A stretch of DNA of 64,000 nt from Streptomyces sp. SAJ15 (GCF_007595705.1 NZ_NISY01000004.1:372001-436000); one strand, 5' to 3'. Shown: positions 45,446-53,695, numbered from the stretch's first letter. Notes: generated from the letters alone by a model not told the origin. Translations and numbers: made by a program.

Positions 45446-46540
45446 ATGGCCGGGCGTGGAGAGCCTCCCGAGGGGACACCCGAGGGCGTCCCGGGAGGTG
45501 CTGACGACGAGTACCGTTCCGTCGTCTTCGACGAGGACTTCGTGCGGGCTGCCCGCCTCCAGGAGTTCTCGGCCGAGGAGCGAAAGGGTGACCACGCGCC
45601 TGCCGTCCGTAGTCGGCACCTCTGGTCCCGCGCGAGGGCCTCCCGGCAGGCCGTCGTCCTGGTCATCCTCATAGCCGCGGCCTTCGCGGCGGCCGTCTAC
45701 ATGGGCGTGCGCCACCCCTACCAGGAACCCCGCCCGCGGCCCGTCGAGACGCTGCGCAGCACCGTGATCCCGCTCGCCCCCGCCGACCCGGTGCCCGGCG
45801 GATCGCCGGCCGACCTGTTCCGGCACAGCCGCGCCGACCAGTATCGCGGCGGCGCCGACGGCGTCACCCTGCCGCCCGCGCGGCGCACCGACAACTTCTC
45901 CGAGAGCCAGGTGATGAGCGCGCTCACCACCGCCAGGGACTACGTGGTGGCGTCCGCCGTCGACCGTGAAGTGGTCCGGGGCGCCGCCACCCAGCCGGTG
46001 CGGCTGCTCCTCGACGCGGCCCAGTACGGGCAGTTCGAGCAGAGCCTGGAGCGCCCCACCGCCGACGGGCGGCACGCCGTCACCGGCTGGTTGATCCGGT
46101 TCGACCCGGCCCAGGTGGCGCTCGCCGACGAGCCGGTGCGGGTGCGCGGCACCCTCACCGTCAGCGAGGCCACCTCCAGCGCGCTGGAGGTCACCGCCGC
46201 GCACACCTACGTCTACGCCGTGCGGCCGGCGGGCGCCGACACGTCCGCGCCCGCCTCGCTGTACACCGTGCGCCGCGAGCTCCGGCTGCGCCTGGACCAC
46301 GAAGACCTCCGCGACCACCGCGTCGAGGTCGTCCAGAGCCGGGTCCAGGCCGGCCCCCAGTCCTGCGCCGCCAACTCCGCCGCGTACCTGAGGCCGCTGC
46401 TGGCCGGCCAGCGGGCCGGCTCGGAGGCCCCCAGCCCCACCGACCCCTTCGCCCTCAGCCAGGACGCCCCGCTCGCCGCCTGCGGTCTGCTGGCCCCCAG
46501 CGCCCAGCCCAGCGGCCTCCCGGCCGGGGCCGACGGATGA
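45446..46540 (+). CDS. FDEDFVR-motif membrane protein, second of a pair, with external domain
   Basis: A 364-residue bitopic protein of unknown function. The short cytoplasmic part carries RSVVFDEDFVRAARLQEFSAEER (motif at about 24-37), the TM helix is at about 70-90 (VVLVILIAAAFAAAVYMGV). The ~270-residue external part is a mixed fold with DVKE-like strands, and two Cys near the C-terminus (QSCAANSAA, LAACGLL) that may pair. The shared motif and gene order show it is related in its N-terminal part to the gene upstream. ATG 45446 is set by the leaderless promoter. A role in the envelope is plausible from the topology only. Confidence 0.75.
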   Translation: MAGRGEPPEGTPEGVPGGADDEYRSVVFDEDFVRAARLQEFSAEERKGDHAPAVRSRHLWSRARASRQAVVLVILIAAAFAAAVYMGVRHPYQEPRPRPVETLRSTVIPLAPADPVPGGSPADLFRHSRADQYRGGADGVTLPPARRTDNFSESQVMSALTTARDYVVASAVDREVVRGAATQPVRLLLDAAQYGQFEQSLERPTADGRHAVTGWLIRFDPAQVALADEPVRVRGTLTVSEATSSALEVTAAHTYVYAVRPAGADTSAPASLYTVRRELRLRLDHEDLRDHRVEVVQSRVQAGPQSCAANSAAYLRPLLAGQRAGSEAPSPTDPFALSQDAPLAACGLLAPSAQPSGLPAGADG

Positions 46541-46680
46541 CGAGGACCCACGTCATCCGCCCCCACGTCATACGCCCCCGCACCATGCGCCACCGCGCCA
46601 GCCACCGCGCCATGCGACCCCCGCACCACGCGACCCCGCGTTCTTCGCCGCGACGGCGCGGGAGCTCAGAGGCGCGGGCG

Positions 46681-47763
46681 CTACGAGGGGTCGGGCCCCT
46701 TGTCCGACGACGTGCCCCCGGCGCCCCCTCCGGCGCTGAACCGGTCCCGCAGTCGGCCGCCCAGGTCCCCCGCGCCGCCGGCGACGTCGCGGACGAACCC
46801 CATCAGCGGATCCTTGCTCCTGCGGACGGAGTCGGCGTAGTGGGCGGCGGACTCCTTGAAGGAGTCGGTCACCGAGGTGTTCCCGTCCTCGTCGCGCCTC
46901 GGGTAGTGGCCATCCATGATCCGCTGGTAGTCGCGGCCGGTGGCCCACTTCTTCAGCTCGGCGGCGCGCACGGTGGTGAACGGGTGGCTGCGCGGCAGCA
47001 GATTCATGATCTTCAGCACCGAATCCCGCAGGTCGCCGCCCGCCTCGTACTCCTCGGCCTGCTCCAGGAACGCGTCGACGTTCATCTCGTGCAGATGGTG
47101 GCCGCCGGCCAGCTTCATCAGCCCGCGCATCGAGGCCCGCAGATCCTGCCCCACCAGCAGCCCCGCGCGGTCCGCGGACAGCTCCGACTTGCGGAACCAC
47201 TCCCGCAGCGCCGTGACGATCGCCATCACCGCGACGTTGCCCAGCGGGATCCAGGCGACCTTGAGCGCGAAGTTGGTGAGGAACAGCAGGACCGTCCGGT
47301 AGACGGCGTGGCCGGACAGGGCGTGCCCCACCTCGTGGCCGACGACCGCCCGCATCTCCTCCTCGTCGAGCAGTTCCACCAGGCCGGTGGTCATCACGAT
47401 CATCGGCTCGTCCAGGCCGATGCACATCGCGTTCGGGCGTGGGTCCTGGGTGACGTACATGGCCGGGACCTTCGGCAGGTCCAGGACGTAACAGGCGTCC
47501 CGCAGCATGTCGTTGAGGTGCGCGAACTGCCGGTCGCTCACCCGCACCGAGTCGGACAGGTACAGCAGCCGCAGACTGCGCTCCGGCAGCAGCCCGCTGA
47601 GCGTCTTGAAGACGGTGTCGAAGCCGCTCAGCCTGCGCAGCGCCACCAGCGCCGAGCGGTCCGCGGGATGTTCGTACGCGCGGGACGAGATGCCCGGGAA
47701 ACGTCGTCGCTCGCCGCCGGGCGGGTTCTCCCGGCCCGTGGTGCCGGTGCTGCTGTCGCTCAT
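46681..47763 (-). CDS. M48-family membrane metalloprotease
   Basis: A 360-residue peptidase of the HtpX/STE24 type. The zinc motif HEVGH is at residues 143-147 with the third ligand Glu region SADRAG near 194. A hydrophobic pair follows (about 152-172 and 173-188), placing the active site at the membrane. The C-terminus after about 300 is Gly/Ser/Asp-rich and disordered. The start ATG 47763 gives MSDSSTGTTG. It is divergent from two tiny membrane genes. Substrates are unknown; HtpX-type enzymes generally handle damaged membrane proteins. Confidence 0.88.
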   Translation of the reverse strand: MSDSSTGTTGRENPPGGERRRFPGISSRAYEHPADRSALVALRRLSGFDTVFKTLSGLLPERSLRLLYLSDSVRVSDRQFAHLNDMLRDACYVLDLPKVPAMYVTQDPRPNAMCIGLDEPMIVMTTGLVELLDEEEMRAVVGHEVGHALSGHAVYRTVLLFLTNFALKVAWIPLGNVAVMAIVTALREWFRKSELSADRAGLLVGQDLRASMRGLMKLAGGHHLHEMNVDAFLEQAEEYEAGGDLRDSVLKIMNLLPRSHPFTTVRAAELKKWATGRDYQRIMDGHYPRRDEDGNTSVTDSFKESAAHYADSVRRSKDPLMGFVRDVAGGAGDLGGRLRDRFSAGGGAGGTSSDKGPDPS

Positions 47764-47876
47764 CGAAACCCCCTACGAGTGGGCTGTCGGCGCCGCTGCG
47801 CCCCGCTGCGGCCGCGCCGCGGCCGTGGTCCCGTCCCCCGACATGCCCCCACCCTAGGTCCTCGGGGCGGAGTGGT

Positions 47877-47882
47877 TACCGT
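47877..47882 (+). promoter_or_regulatory. -10 box TACCGT (leaderless)
   Basis: TACCGT is 6 bases before ATG 47889. The GGAGG in between is too close to the start to act as a ribosome-binding site. Confidence 0.4.
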
Positions 47883-47888
47883 GGAGGC

Positions 47889-48053
47889 ATGCCCGAGATG
47901 ACTGGTGTGGCCGCCGTGACCACCGAACTGCTCGCCGCCACCTCCAAGGACCAGGGACCCGGCTGGATTCTCCGCACGGTCATCGTGGTCGGCGTCGTGG
48001 GAGCCGTGCTGCTGGGGTGGTTCCTGCTGAGGGGGTACGGCGGGCGGGACTGA
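47889..48053 (+). CDS. Tiny membrane protein, 54 residues
   Basis: ATG 47889 to TGA 48053. The peptide begins MPEMTGVAAVTTELLAAT and has one TM helix at about 28-47 (LRTVIVVGVVGAVLLGWFLL), ending RGYGGRD. It is codon-typical for the organism. Function unknown; it lies divergent from the M48 protease and directly ahead of a second small membrane gene. Confidence 0.65.
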   Translation: MPEMTGVAAVTTELLAATSKDQGPGWILRTVIVVGVVGAVLLGWFLLRGYGGRD

Positions 48054-48122
48054 CGCAGGGACACCGCATACGATGTGGCAGACGACTTCGCCCGCTCACA
48101 TCCTGGATAGGTCCTGGCGACG

Positions 48123-48284
48123 ATGACCGCTTACAGCACCGCGCACACCCTGGCCACCCTCGCCTCCGGTGGCGAGCACGTGGACACCCACCAGAGCATC
48201 AGCCCCTATGTGACCGGCGGCGGTGCGCTCGTCGTGCTGCTCCTGATGCTGTGGATCACCACCCGCTTCAACCGGGACCGCTGA
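48123..48284 (+). CDS. Tiny membrane protein, 53 residues
   Basis: ATG 48123 to TGA 48284. The N-terminal half is polar with His residues (HTLATLASGGEHVDTHQSIS); a TM helix runs about 30-46 (VTGGGALVVLLLMLWIT), ending TTRFNRDR. No good ribosome-binding motif, so it may be leaderless (TAGGTC lies 9-10 bases upstream). Streptomycete relatives carry a very similar small gene just before nadD, to my recollection. Function unknown. Confidence 0.65.
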   Translation: MTAYSTAHTLATLASGGEHVDTHQSISPYVTGGGALVVLLLMLWITTRFNRDR

Positions 48285-48330
48285 GCCGGGACCACACGGC
48301 CGCTGCGCCGCGGTGGGCCCCGTAGAGCCT

Positions 48331-48352
48331 GGTCGTGCGGTCGCGCACGACC
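48331..48352 (+). terminator. Hairpin before nadD
   Basis: A 9-bp stem (ggtcgtgcg / cgcacgacc) with a four-base loop, between the small membrane genes and the nadD promoter. Confidence 0.6.
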
Positions 48353-48383
48353 ACCTGCGGCCTTGGCCGTCCACCGCGCGCAG

Positions 48384-48389
48384 TAGGGT
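48384..48389 (+). promoter_or_regulatory. -10 box TAGGGT of nadD (leaderless or nearly so)
   Basis: TAGGGT ends 8 bases before ATG 48398 and no ribosome-binding motif is present. Confidence 0.4.
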
Positions 48390-48397
48390 CTGCACGC

Positions 48398-49009
48398 ATG
48401 GGAGAGCAGAGAGGGCCCGCGAAGCGGCGGCTCGGTGTCATGGGTGGGACGTTCGACCCCATCCACCACGGTCACCTGGTCGCGGCCAGCGAGGTGGCCG
48501 CGCAGTTCCACCTCGACGAGGTGGTGTTCGTGCCCACCGGGCAGCCGTGGCAGAAGAGCCACAAGAAGGTGTCCCCGGCGGAGGACCGCTACCTGATGAC
48601 GGTGATCGCCACCGCCTCCAACCCCCAGTTCTCCGTCAGCCGCATCGACATCGACCGCGGCGGTCCCACGTACACCACCGACACCCTGCGCGATCTGCGC
48701 GCGGAGAACGGTGACGCGGACCTGTTCTTCATCACCGGCGCGGACGCGTTGGCGCAGATCCTCACCTGGCGGGACGCCGAGGAGCTGTTCTCCCTGGCCC
48801 ACTTCATCGGGGTGACCCGGCCCGGGCACATACTGGCCGATCCCGGCTTCCCGGCCGGCGGTGTCTCCCTGGTCGAGGTGCCGGCGCTGGCGATCTCCTC
48901 CTCCGACTGCCGCGCCCGGGTCGCCAAGGGCGAACCGGTCTGGTATCTGGTGCCGGACGGTGTGGTGCGCTACATCGACAAGCGCGAGCTGTACCGGCAC
49001 GACTGCTGA
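48398..49009 (+). CDS. nadD: Nicotinate-nucleotide adenylyltransferase
   Basis: A 203-residue enzyme making nicotinate adenine dinucleotide from NaMN and ATP in NAD synthesis. The nucleotidyltransferase signature [11 protein letters not shown] is at residues 16-26, and the late motif [10 protein letters not shown], equivalent to the family's ISSTxIR, is at about 168-177. The length is normal. The ATG 48398 start gives [17 protein letters not shown]. The LCP gene follows 13 bases after the stop, so the two are probably co-transcribed. Confidence 0.95.
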   Translation: MGEQRGPAKRRLGVMGGTFDPIHHGHLVAASEVAAQFHLDEVVFVPTGQPWQKSHKKVSPAEDRYLMTVIATASNPQFSVSRIDIDRGGPTYTTDTLRDLRAENGDADLFFITGADALAQILTWRDAEELFSLAHFIGVTRPGHILADPGFPAGGVSLVEVPALAISSSDCRARVAKGEPVWYLVPDGVVRYIDKRELYRHDC

Positions 49010-49022
49010 AGGGGCACCCCCG

Positions 49023-50915
49023 GTGAACGACGGACAGGACCCGTACGCACCGCAGGATCCGTACGGCGGGCAACCGCAACCGCAACCGCAGGCGTACGGC
49101 TACGACGCCTACGGCCGACCGGTGTACCAGCAGCCGCAGGCGGTGCGGCAGGACGCGCAGCAGCCACCGCAGCCACCGCAGCCACCGCGGACGTACGACC
49201 CGTATGCCTCCTACGGCCCGTACGAGGCATACGGCCAGCAGGTGCCCCAGCAGTACGACCCGTACGGCGCCGACGGCTATGGCCAGCGCGCCCCCGGCCC
49301 GGACGGCTACGGCGGGCAGGGGCAGCAGCAGCCGCAGTCCTACACCGGGTCCCAGAACCCCGCCTACGCCCCGCAGGGGTATCCGCGGCAGGGCTACCCC
49401 CAGCAGGGCGCCGGAGGGCCGGAATACGCGCCCTACGGGGCCGCGGGGGCGGCTGAGGCGGGAGTCGCCGGGGCTACCGGGGTCGCCGGGGCCACGGGAG
49501 CCGCCGGGGCGACGCGGCAGCAGCCCGTCGTGCCGCCGCAGCGCGAGGAGGAGCCCCGTCCCGGCTCAGGCGCCGTCAGGGAGCCCCGCGCGGGCGGGCG
49601 CCGGCGCTCCGCCGGGCCCGGGCAGGAGTCGGCCCGGGAGCCCGAGGCCGGGCCGTACCGCACCGAGCAGTTCTCCTTCCTCGAAGAGCCCGACGAGGAC
49701 TCCGAGGACGTCATCGACTGGCTGAAGTTCGCCGAGACCCGCACCGAGCGGCGCGACGAGCGCAAGCGCAAGGCCCGCAACCGCGTGATCGCGCTGGTGG
49801 TCGTGCTGGCGCTGGCAGCGGTCGGCGGCGTCGGCTATCTCTGGTACGCGGGCAAGCTTCCGGGCCTCGGCGGCGGCGAGGAGAAGGCCGCCCAGGCGGG
49901 CGGCCCGCAGCAGCGCGACGTGATCGTGGTCCATCTGAAGGAGACCCGGGGCGGCGACAGCTCCACGGCGCTCCTCGTGGCCAACGAGACCACCAAGAAG
50001 GGCACCACCGTCCTGCTGCCGAACGCGCTCGCCGTCGCCACCGAGGACGGTGGTTCCACGACGCTCGGCAAGTCGGTGGAGGACGAGGGCACGGACGCGA
50101 CGCGCGACGCCCTCTCCACCCTGCTGGGCGCGAAGATCGAGGGCACCTGGCAGCTGCACACGCCCTACCTGGAGAACCTGGTCGAGCTGGTCGGCGGCAT
50201 CGCCCTGGACACCGATGTGACCGTCCCCTCCCCGAAGAAGGGCGAGGGCCCGCTGGTCAAGCCGGGCAAGGAGCAGTCGCTCAACGGGCGCGCGGCGGTC
50301 GCGTACGCCACCCACCGTGAGCCGGCCGAGCCGCAGACCAAGCAGCTGGCCCGGTTCGGCCAGGTCATGCAGGCCGTTCTGAAGAAGCTCTCCAGCGACG
50401 CGGACGACGCGACCGTCACCGTGCAGTCGCTCGCCCAGATCCCGGACCCCTCGCTCACCGAGAAGCAGCTCGGCGCCTCCCTGGCCGGCCTCGCCGAGCA
50501 GGCCAAGACCGGCTCGTACGCCACCACGCTGCTGCCGGTGCGGCAGGACGGGACGCTCAGCGAACAGGCCACCGAGCAGATGGTGAAGGACATCCTCGGC
50601 GGCACCGTCAAGAACACCGACCCGGGCGGGGCGCCGCGGGTCAGCGTGCGCGACGCCAGCGGCAAGGAGGGCACCGCCAGTGCCGCCCAGGTCGCGCTGG
50701 TCAACGGTGGCTTCACGGTCGTCGCCGCCGGCAACACCGGCGGTCCGCAGCCGGCCTCCAGCGTCACCTACGCCGACGAGCGGCAGGCCGAGCAGGCCCA
50801 GGAGGTCGCCAAGACCCTGGGGCTGCCGGTGACCGCCGTGAAGAAGGGCAAGGGGGCCTCCAACGCCGACGTCACGGTGGTCCTGGGCAAGGACTACAAG
50901 GGTTCGGTGGGCTGA
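49023..50915 (+). CDS. Divergent LytR-CpsA-Psr protein with LytR_C domain
   Basis: A 630-residue bitopic envelope protein. Residues 1-190 are a Pro/Gln/Tyr/Gly-rich cytoplasmic tail (DPYGGQPQPQ, YGAYEAYGQQ-like). TM helix at about 254-277. The outer part contains an LCP-like domain (about 295-490) and a LytR_C domain (about 530-625, VSVRDASGKEGTASAAQVALVNGGF). LCP proteins move glycopolymers from lipid carriers to peptidoglycan. The usual Arg/Asp-rich motifs look weakened: GGDSSTALLVANE and THREPAEPQTKQLARFGQ stand where active residues are expected. GTG 49023 has GAAGGGG upstream. From memory, the S. coelicolor homologue here is a polydiglycosylphosphate transferase named PdtA; this needs checking. 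Confidence 0.82.
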   Translation: MNDGQDPYAPQDPYGGQPQPQPQAYGYDAYGRPVYQQPQAVRQDAQQPPQPPQPPRTYDPYASYGPYEAYGQQVPQQYDPYGADGYGQRAPGPDGYGGQGQQQPQSYTGSQNPAYAPQGYPRQGYPQQGAGGPEYAPYGAAGAAEAGVAGATGVAGATGAAGATRQQPVVPPQREEEPRPGSGAVREPRAGGRRRSAGPGQESAREPEAGPYRTEQFSFLEEPDEDSEDVIDWLKFAETRTERRDERKRKARNRVIALVVVLALAAVGGVGYLWYAGKLPGLGGGEEKAAQAGGPQQRDVIVVHLKETRGGDSSTALLVANETTKKGTTVLLPNALAVATEDGGSTTLGKSVEDEGTDATRDALSTLLGAKIEGTWQLHTPYLENLVELVGGIALDTDVTVPSPKKGEGPLVKPGKEQSLNGRAAVAYATHREPAEPQTKQLARFGQVMQAVLKKLSSDADDATVTVQSLAQIPDPSLTEKQLGASLAGLAEQAKTGSYATTLLPVRQDGTLSEQATEQMVKDILGGTVKNTDPGGAPRVSVRDASGKEGTASAAQVALVNGGFTVVAAGNTGGPQPASSVTYADERQAEQAQEVAKTLGLPVTAVKKGKGASNADVTVVLGKDYKGSVG

Positions 50916-50939
50916 GCCCGGGAGCCCTGACGCGCCGCG

Positions 50940-50963
50940 CCGGGGGCCCCGCGAGGCCCCCGG
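50940..50963 (+). terminator. Terminator after the LCP gene
   Basis: A 9-bp stem (ccgggggcc / ggcccccgg) with a six-base loop, 25 bases past the stop. Confidence 0.7.
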
Positions 50964-51323
50964 AGGGAACGGGACATCTGGAGGCGCGGTCCGCGCGGGG
51001 ACCGCGCCTTCGGCGCTCTCGCCCGGCGTGCCGCCGGCTGGCCCGGGTCGGTCGAGGGGGATGGCGGTGCGCGCGGGGTCCACTCCGCGCGGTGGAGCCT
51101 GAGGGCGTGCGCGTGTCCTCGCGCGAGGTGGCCCCTGTCAGCTGCGTCGCGCGCGTCACCGCGCGGTGTGGCCCCGCCGAACAAACGGCTGGCGGAGGTG
51201 AGGGTGGGCCGTGAGACCCTTGAGGTACCACATCCCGCCGACGGGTCGTACGCGTGTGCGAGTCGTTCGGTGGTCCGGACCTGCCGGACATCTCCACATC
51301 GACCCCGAGCCGAAAGCCTGCTT
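50964..51323. other. Intergenic region before rsfS
   Basis: About 360 bases with no gene I can support. It contains a second hairpin at 50982-51009 (11-bp stem aggcgcggtcc / ggaccgcgcct) and several GCGCG-rich words. The rsfS promoter must lie here, but I see no strong match. Confidence 0.5.
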
Positions 51324-51770
51324 GTGACCGCCACGGACCGCTCCATCGAGCTCATCAACGCCGCCGCGCAGGCGGCCGCCGACAAGCTCGCGCACGACAT
51401 CATCGCGTACGACGTCAGCGACGTGCTCTCCATCACCGACGCCTTCCTGCTGGCCTCGGCCCCCAACGACCGCCAGGTCAAGTCGATCGTCGACGAGATC
51501 GAGGAGCGGCTGAACAAGGAGCTGAACGCGAAGCCGGTCCGCCGCGAGGGCGACCGCGAGGCCCGCTGGGTGCTGCTGGACTACGTCGACATCGTCGTCC
51601 ACGTCCAGCACAGCGAGGAGCGGGTCTTCTACGCCCTGGAGCGGCTGTGGAAGGACTGCCCGCAGCTGGAGCTGCCCGCCGACGCCGTCGCGACCCGCGG
51701 CAAGGCGGCGGAGTACGCCCAGGCCCAGGCCGCGGCCGGGGACGGCGGCCCGGACGGTGATTTCCGCTGA
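51324..51770 (+). CDS. rsfS: Ribosomal silencing factor RsfS
   Basis: A 148-residue RsfS (Iojap) protein that binds L14 and blocks subunit joining when nutrients run low. The family core runs from ADKLAHDIIAYDVSDVLSITDAFLLASAPNDRQ to RWVLLDYVDIVVHVQHSEERVFYALERLWKDCP. The last ~20 residues are Ala/Gly-rich and variable. The start is GTG 51324; the upstream GAAAGCCTGCTT has no clear ribosome-binding motif. It overlaps the next gene and sits with nadD as in most bacteria. Confidence 0.95.
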   Translation: MTATDRSIELINAAAQAAADKLAHDIIAYDVSDVLSITDAFLLASAPNDRQVKSIVDEIEERLNKELNAKPVRREGDREARWVLLDYVDIVVHVQHSEERVFYALERLWKDCPQLELPADAVATRGKAAEYAQAQAAAGDGGPDGDFR

Positions 51771-52420
51771 ACGGAAGCAAGGGCGGTCGCGGCCGTCGCA
51801 TCGTGCTGTGGCGACACGGCCAGACCTCCTGGAACCTGGAGCGCCGCTTCCAGGGCTCCACGGACATCGAGCTGACCGAGACCGGCGTCGCGCAGGCGCG
51901 CCGGGCCGCCCGACTGCTGGCCGCGATGAAGCCGGACGCGATCATCGCCTCCGACCTCAAGCGGGCCACGGCCACCGCGGCCGAGCTCGCGGCCGTCACC
52001 GGCCTGGAGGTCGCGCACGACGCCGGGCTCCGGGAGACCTACGCCGGCCACTGGCAGGGGCTCACGCACGAGGAGATCATCGAGCGCTTCGGCGAGCAGT
52101 ACGCCGCGTGGAAGCGCGGTGAGCCCGTGCGGCGCGGTGGCGGCGAGCTGGAGACCGAGGTCGCCGACCGGGCGGCGCCGGTGGTCCGCGCCGCCGCCGA
52201 CAAGCTGCCGGACGGCGGCACGCTGGTGGTGGTCAGCCACGGCGGCACCATCCGCACCACCATCGGTCGGCTGCTCGGGCTGGACTCCCACTCCTGGGAG
52301 GCGCTCGGCGGGCTGACCAACTGCTGCTGGTCGGTGCTGGGCGAGGGCGCGCGCGGCTGGCGCCTGCTGGAGCACAACGCCGGCACGCTGCCGGAGCCGG
52401 TGCTCGGCGACGACGTCTGA
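51767..52420 (+). CDS. Histidine phosphatase family protein, CTG start proposed
   Basis: A histidine phosphatase/phosphoglycerate-mutase-fold protein. The catalytic RHG motif appears as LWRHGQTSWNLERRFQG. Counter-motif SHGGTIRT (about 150) supplies the second His. No ATG or GTG precedes the fold except GTG 51803, which would remove the first strand residues RRIV. CTG 51767 overlaps the rsfS stop by four bases (CTGA) and gives MNGSKGGRGRRIVLWRHG (217 residues); relatives probably use GTG at this spot. In mycobacteria the homologous neighbour of rsfS is a glucosyl-3-phosphoglycerate phosphatase; the substrate here is not proven. Confidence 0.85.
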   Translation: MNGSKGGRGRRIVLWRHGQTSWNLERRFQGSTDIELTETGVAQARRAARLLAAMKPDAIIASDLKRATATAAELAAVTGLEVAHDAGLRETYAGHWQGLTHEEIIERFGEQYAAWKRGEPVRRGGGELETEVADRAAPVVRAAADKLPDGGTLVVVSHGGTIRTTIGRLLGLDSHSWEALGGLTNCCWSVLGEGARGWRLLEHNAGTLPEPVLGDDV

Positions 52421-52428
52421 CCCCGGGC

Positions 52429-52458
52429 AGGCCCTCCGACCACGGTCCCGGAGGGCCT
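52429..52458 (+). terminator. Terminator after the histidine phosphatase gene
   Basis: A 10-bp stem (aggccctccg / cggagggcct) with a partly self-paired loop, 9 bases after the stop. Confidence 0.75.
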
Positions 52459-52495
52459 CCGGACGCCGGATTTCACTTTCTGGCGGTGCACAGGC

Positions 52496-52501
52496 TAAAG
52501 T
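52496..52501 (+). promoter_or_regulatory. -10 box of the first tRNA-Ala
   Basis: TAAAGT about 54 bases upstream of the tRNA, with a TTTCAC at 52471 as possible -35 (19-base spacer). The surrounding DNA is AT-richer than average. Confidence 0.4.
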
Positions 52502-52554
52502 TCTTCTTGTTCGCAGGGACGGCGGGGAAAACCCCGACGAAACCAAAGAACAGC

Positions 52555-52627
<73 letters not shown>

Positions 52628-52632
52628 CAATC

Positions 52633-52662
52633 AAGATCCCGCCCCTTCGGGGGCGGGATCTT
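52633..52662 (+). terminator. Terminator after tRNA-Ala copy 1
   Basis: A 13-bp perfect stem (aagatcccgcccc / ggggcgggatctt) with a TTCG loop, 5 bases past the tRNA. Confidence 0.85.
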
Positions 52663-52689
52663 CTACGTATGCGGCCGCACCCTATGGGC

Positions 52690-53601
52690 TCACGCCGTCG
52701 TCGCCCGCGCCGACGCGGGCGAAGGCGCCTGCTCCGGCTCCGGCTCCGGACGCAGCCTCCGCAGCCGGCTCAGCCGCTCCCAGCTCTCCGCGTCGTTCGG
52801 GGTGTAGACGACGATCCGGTTCTCCGGCATCCCGTTGATCGACAAGGAGACCGAGGTCATCCGCAGCCGGTCGACGTCGGGGTGCCAGAAGGTCTTCACC
52901 CGCGGGCCCGGCTCGACGACGTCGCCGCTCCGCCACAGCTCGGCGAAGCGCGGGCTGGCCGCCGACAGCCCGCGGACGAAGTCCTCCCAGGCGGGCTCGC
53001 CCACATGGCGCCCGTAGGCGCTGCGCAAGGTCGCCACCATCACCGGCAGCTCCCTGTCCCGGTAGACGAGCGGACAGGCGCTCACGTCGACGGTGAAGAG
53101 CATCCACAGCACGTTGCGCACCCGCCCCTCGCGGAGCAGGGGCACGTCGAACAGATGGCGGTAGGCGGGGTTGGTCGCGAGGATGTCGTACCGCGCGTTG
53201 TAGACCACCGCCGGATGCGGGTCGAGCGCGTCGATGATGCCCTGGACCTCGGCGCCGACCTGCCGCGCGTCCCCGATCGGGCCGGGCGCGTACGCCACCT
53301 CCGCCAGGTGGTACAGGTGCTCGCGCTCGGTGGCGTCCAGCCGCAGGGTGCGCGCCACCGCGTCCAGTACCTGGGAGGACGCGTTGATCGGGCGGCCCTG
53401 CTCCAGCCATGTGTACCAGGTGACGCCGACGCCGGAGAGCTGTGCCACCTCCTCGCGGCGCAGCCCCGGGGTGCGGCGGCGCAACCCGGGCGGCATCCCC
53501 ACGTCCTGCGGGGTCACCCGCGCTCGGCGGCTCCGCAGGAAGGCGGCCAATTCCGGTCGGCGGCGCTGTGGTGTGCTGGCCATCGTCGTCACATCCCCCA
53601 T
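52690..53601 (-). CDS. XRE-family regulator with MmyB-type ligand domain
   Basis: A 303-residue transcription factor. The N-terminal HTH covers about 25-95 (LRSRRARVTPQDVG ... RREEVAQLSGVGVTWYTWLEQGR ... LDATEREHLYHLAEVA). A MmyB-like ligand-binding domain follows at about 115-270, with YNARYDILATNPAYRHLF and VNTL-type segments. These proteins often regulate the divergent neighbour. The frame starts at ATG 53601; ATG 53583 (MASTPQ), with a GGGGGA upstream, is an equally good start. It is divergent from the MFS exporter, 94 bases away. Confidence 0.87.
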   Translation of the reverse strand: MGDVTTMASTPQRRRPELAAFLRSRRARVTPQDVGMPPGLRRRTPGLRREEVAQLSGVGVTWYTWLEQGRPINASSQVLDAVARTLRLDATEREHLYHLAEVAYAPGPIGDARQVGAEVQGIIDALDPHPAVVYNARYDILATNPAYRHLFDVPLLREGRVRNVLWMLFTVDVSACPLVYRDRELPVMVATLRSAYGRHVGEPAWEDFVRGLSAASPRFAELWRSGDVVEPGPRVKTFWHPDVDRLRMTSVSLSINGMPENRIVVYTPNDAESWERLSRLRRLRPEPEPEQAPSPASARATTA

Positions 53602-53636
53602 CGTTGACGCTGTGTTCGGACCCTGCCAGGTGCTGT

Positions 53637-53674
53637 CGGTACCAGCATCGGCGGGCTCTCGTTACCGGTACCGG
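53637..53674. promoter_or_regulatory. Palindromic candidate operator between the XRE regulator and the MFS exporter
   Basis: CGGTACC at 53637-53643 and the perfect 10-bp palindrome CCGGTACCGG at 53665-53674 share the same core, with centres about 29 bases apart, in the divergent gap. A regulator binding both could control both genes. Confidence 0.45.
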
Positions 53675-53695
53675 CGCGCGACCAGGCTTGTCGAT

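Noticed and set aside
44606..46540. One long reading frame joining the first FDEDFVR gene, the repeats and the second gene
   Set aside because: The repeat part translates into non-protein-like sequence, and each gene has its own -10 box and natural start.
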